DNA from: Gammaproteobacteria bacterium | GTDB taxonomy: Bacteria; Pseudomonadota; Gammaproteobacteria; SZUA-229 | Length of the DNA: 6,916 nucleotides | Reading direction: 5' to 3' | Assembly: GCA_030637945.1 (NCBI GenBank) | Contig: DAOWFN010000032.1 | Location: forward strand, 1 to 6,916 | Shown: positions 6,183 to 6,916 of the stretch, piece by piece | How positions within the stretch are numbered: the stretch's first letter is position 1 | Layout of the letters: the number at the start of each line of letters is the position of its first letter | Notes under the pieces: generated by a model | What the model saw: the letters and a program-made list of their open reading frames with translations, nothing else | Database searches by the model: none | Told to the model about the DNA's origin: nothing | Program-made: the position numbers and the translations under genes

Positions 6183-6916
6183 TTAAGATCGAGGCTTGAA
6201 CGTAAAATAAATTTCTCGATCAAACACGTCCGGATTAGGTGGCAATGGCAGAGGAGAAGCTTTTCTCACCGCTCGTTCCACTGAGCGTTGAAATGCATTA
6301 TCGTTAGCACAAGATTGTAATCGGACATCTATTACATCGCCCCTCATCGTTTGCGTCACTATCACATCGCAGCTGAACCCTTCGATATTCGTCGCCGGGC
6401 GCAACCAGTTATTTTCAACCTTCTGCGCAATATTTAAAACATATTGCTGACGCAGCGTTAGTAATTTAGCTGCATACTCTGCCTGTTTCCTGGCTTCTTC
6501 TTCACGCCGTTCTTCTTCGAGTACAGCACGTTCAAGCTCTGCTTTTTCTTCTGCCCGGCGTTTACGCTCTGCTTCAATTTTACGTTTTTTCTCAGCCGCT
6601 AATCTTTGCTTCTCTTTAAGCTCACGCTGTTTTTTCTCTGCAGCCTTACGTTCCAGCGCCTTTTTCTCTCTCGCTTTTTTTTCTTTAGCTTCTTTCTCTG
6701 CCTTTTTCTTTTTCGCTAACGATATTTCCTTCTGTTTTTTTACCTCTGCTGCTTTCTTTTTTTCAGCTAATTGTTTTTTTTCTAAGACTTTCTTTTGAGC
6801 TAATGCTTTTTTTCTTTTTAGTTCAGTCGCTTTTTTATCTTCAAGCTTTTTCTGGGCCGTTAATTTTTTCTGCTTTTTCTGCTCATCGTATTTTTTTGCA
6901 TCAACAGCAACCGCAC
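6183..6916 (-). CDS. tolA: Tol-Pal system protein TolA, N terminus outside the window
   Basis: The frame ends at TAA 6185-6183 and stays open to the right edge, showing 243 residues. A 73-residue open frame starting with TTG at 6404 is only its tail, because the codons upstream continue a typical TolA sequence (QKVENNWLRP). The missing part should be the cytoplasmic tail and single inner-membrane helix that contacts TolQ and TolR. Domain II is a long Lys/Glu/Ala/Arg-rich helix, from about 6900 to 6480, that spans the periplasm. Domain III, about 6465-6186, is the globular TonB-like end that binds TolB, Pal and CpoB. It keeps two cysteines (6371-6369 and 6311-6309) at the positions of the E. 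coli disulfide, and ends FTFKPRS. Upstream neighbours expected but not visible are tolQ and tolR. Confidence 0.96.
   Translation of the reverse strand, partial: AVAVDAKKYDEQKKQKKLTAQKKLEDKKATELKRKKALAQKKVLEKKQLAEKKKAAEVKKQKEISLAKKKKAEKEAKEKKAREKKALERKAAEKKQRELKEKQRLAAEKKRKIEAERKRRAEEKAELERAVLEEERREEEARKQAEYAAKLLTLRQQYVLNIAQKVENNWLRPATNIEGFSCDVIVTQTMRGDVIDVRLQSCANDNAFQRSVERAVRKASPLPLPPNPDVFDREIYFTFKPRS

Noticed and set aside
6183..6404. A separate 73-residue protein at the right end
   Set aside because: Its apparent start is TTG inside a continuous frame that extends to the window edge, and the upstream codons encode the rest of TolA domain III and domain II.

Overview
The window is a chromosomal segment from a gammaproteobacterium with modest to low G+C content. 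The main evidence is the minus-strand gene order tolA-tolB-pal-cpoB-queE-queC-tRNA-Lys. To my knowledge this order recurs in gammaproteobacteria such as Pseudomonas. Genus and species cannot be read from the sequence.

Layout, following minus-strand transcription from the right edge: tolA (5' end outside the window, 6916 to 6183), tolB (6108 to 4816), pal (4751 to 4197), a 390-base gap with a composite inverted-repeat element and several hairpins, cpoB (3806 to 3036), queE (GTG start, 3000 to 2353), queC (2327 to 1629), and a tRNA-Lys(UUU) gene (1563 to 1488) with its own promoter. A strong symmetric hairpin at 1452-1479 follows. It can end transcription from both sides. On the plus strand, an unrelated gene of unknown function, missing its 5' end, runs from the left edge to 1379 and converges on that hairpin. 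It encodes TPR repeats around a PDZ-like domain.

TolA, TolB, Pal and CpoB are parts of the Tol-Pal envelope machine. TolA is the inner-membrane, periplasm-spanning energy transducer. TolB is a periplasmic beta-propeller. Pal is the outer-membrane lipoprotein that binds peptidoglycan. CpoB is the periplasmic coiled-coil/TPR partner. Together they drive outer-membrane constriction at division and maintain lipid homeostasis. QueE and QueC catalyse consecutive steps from 6-carboxy-tetrahydropterin to preQ0, the precursor of queuosine in tRNA.

Most of the window is conserved core genome, and I found no evidence of a new biological system. The least ordinary parts are the pal-cpoB intergenic region and the plus-strand TPR-PDZ gene. 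In the intergenic region, a 29-base left arm is matched exactly by a right arm that is split by 49 bases.
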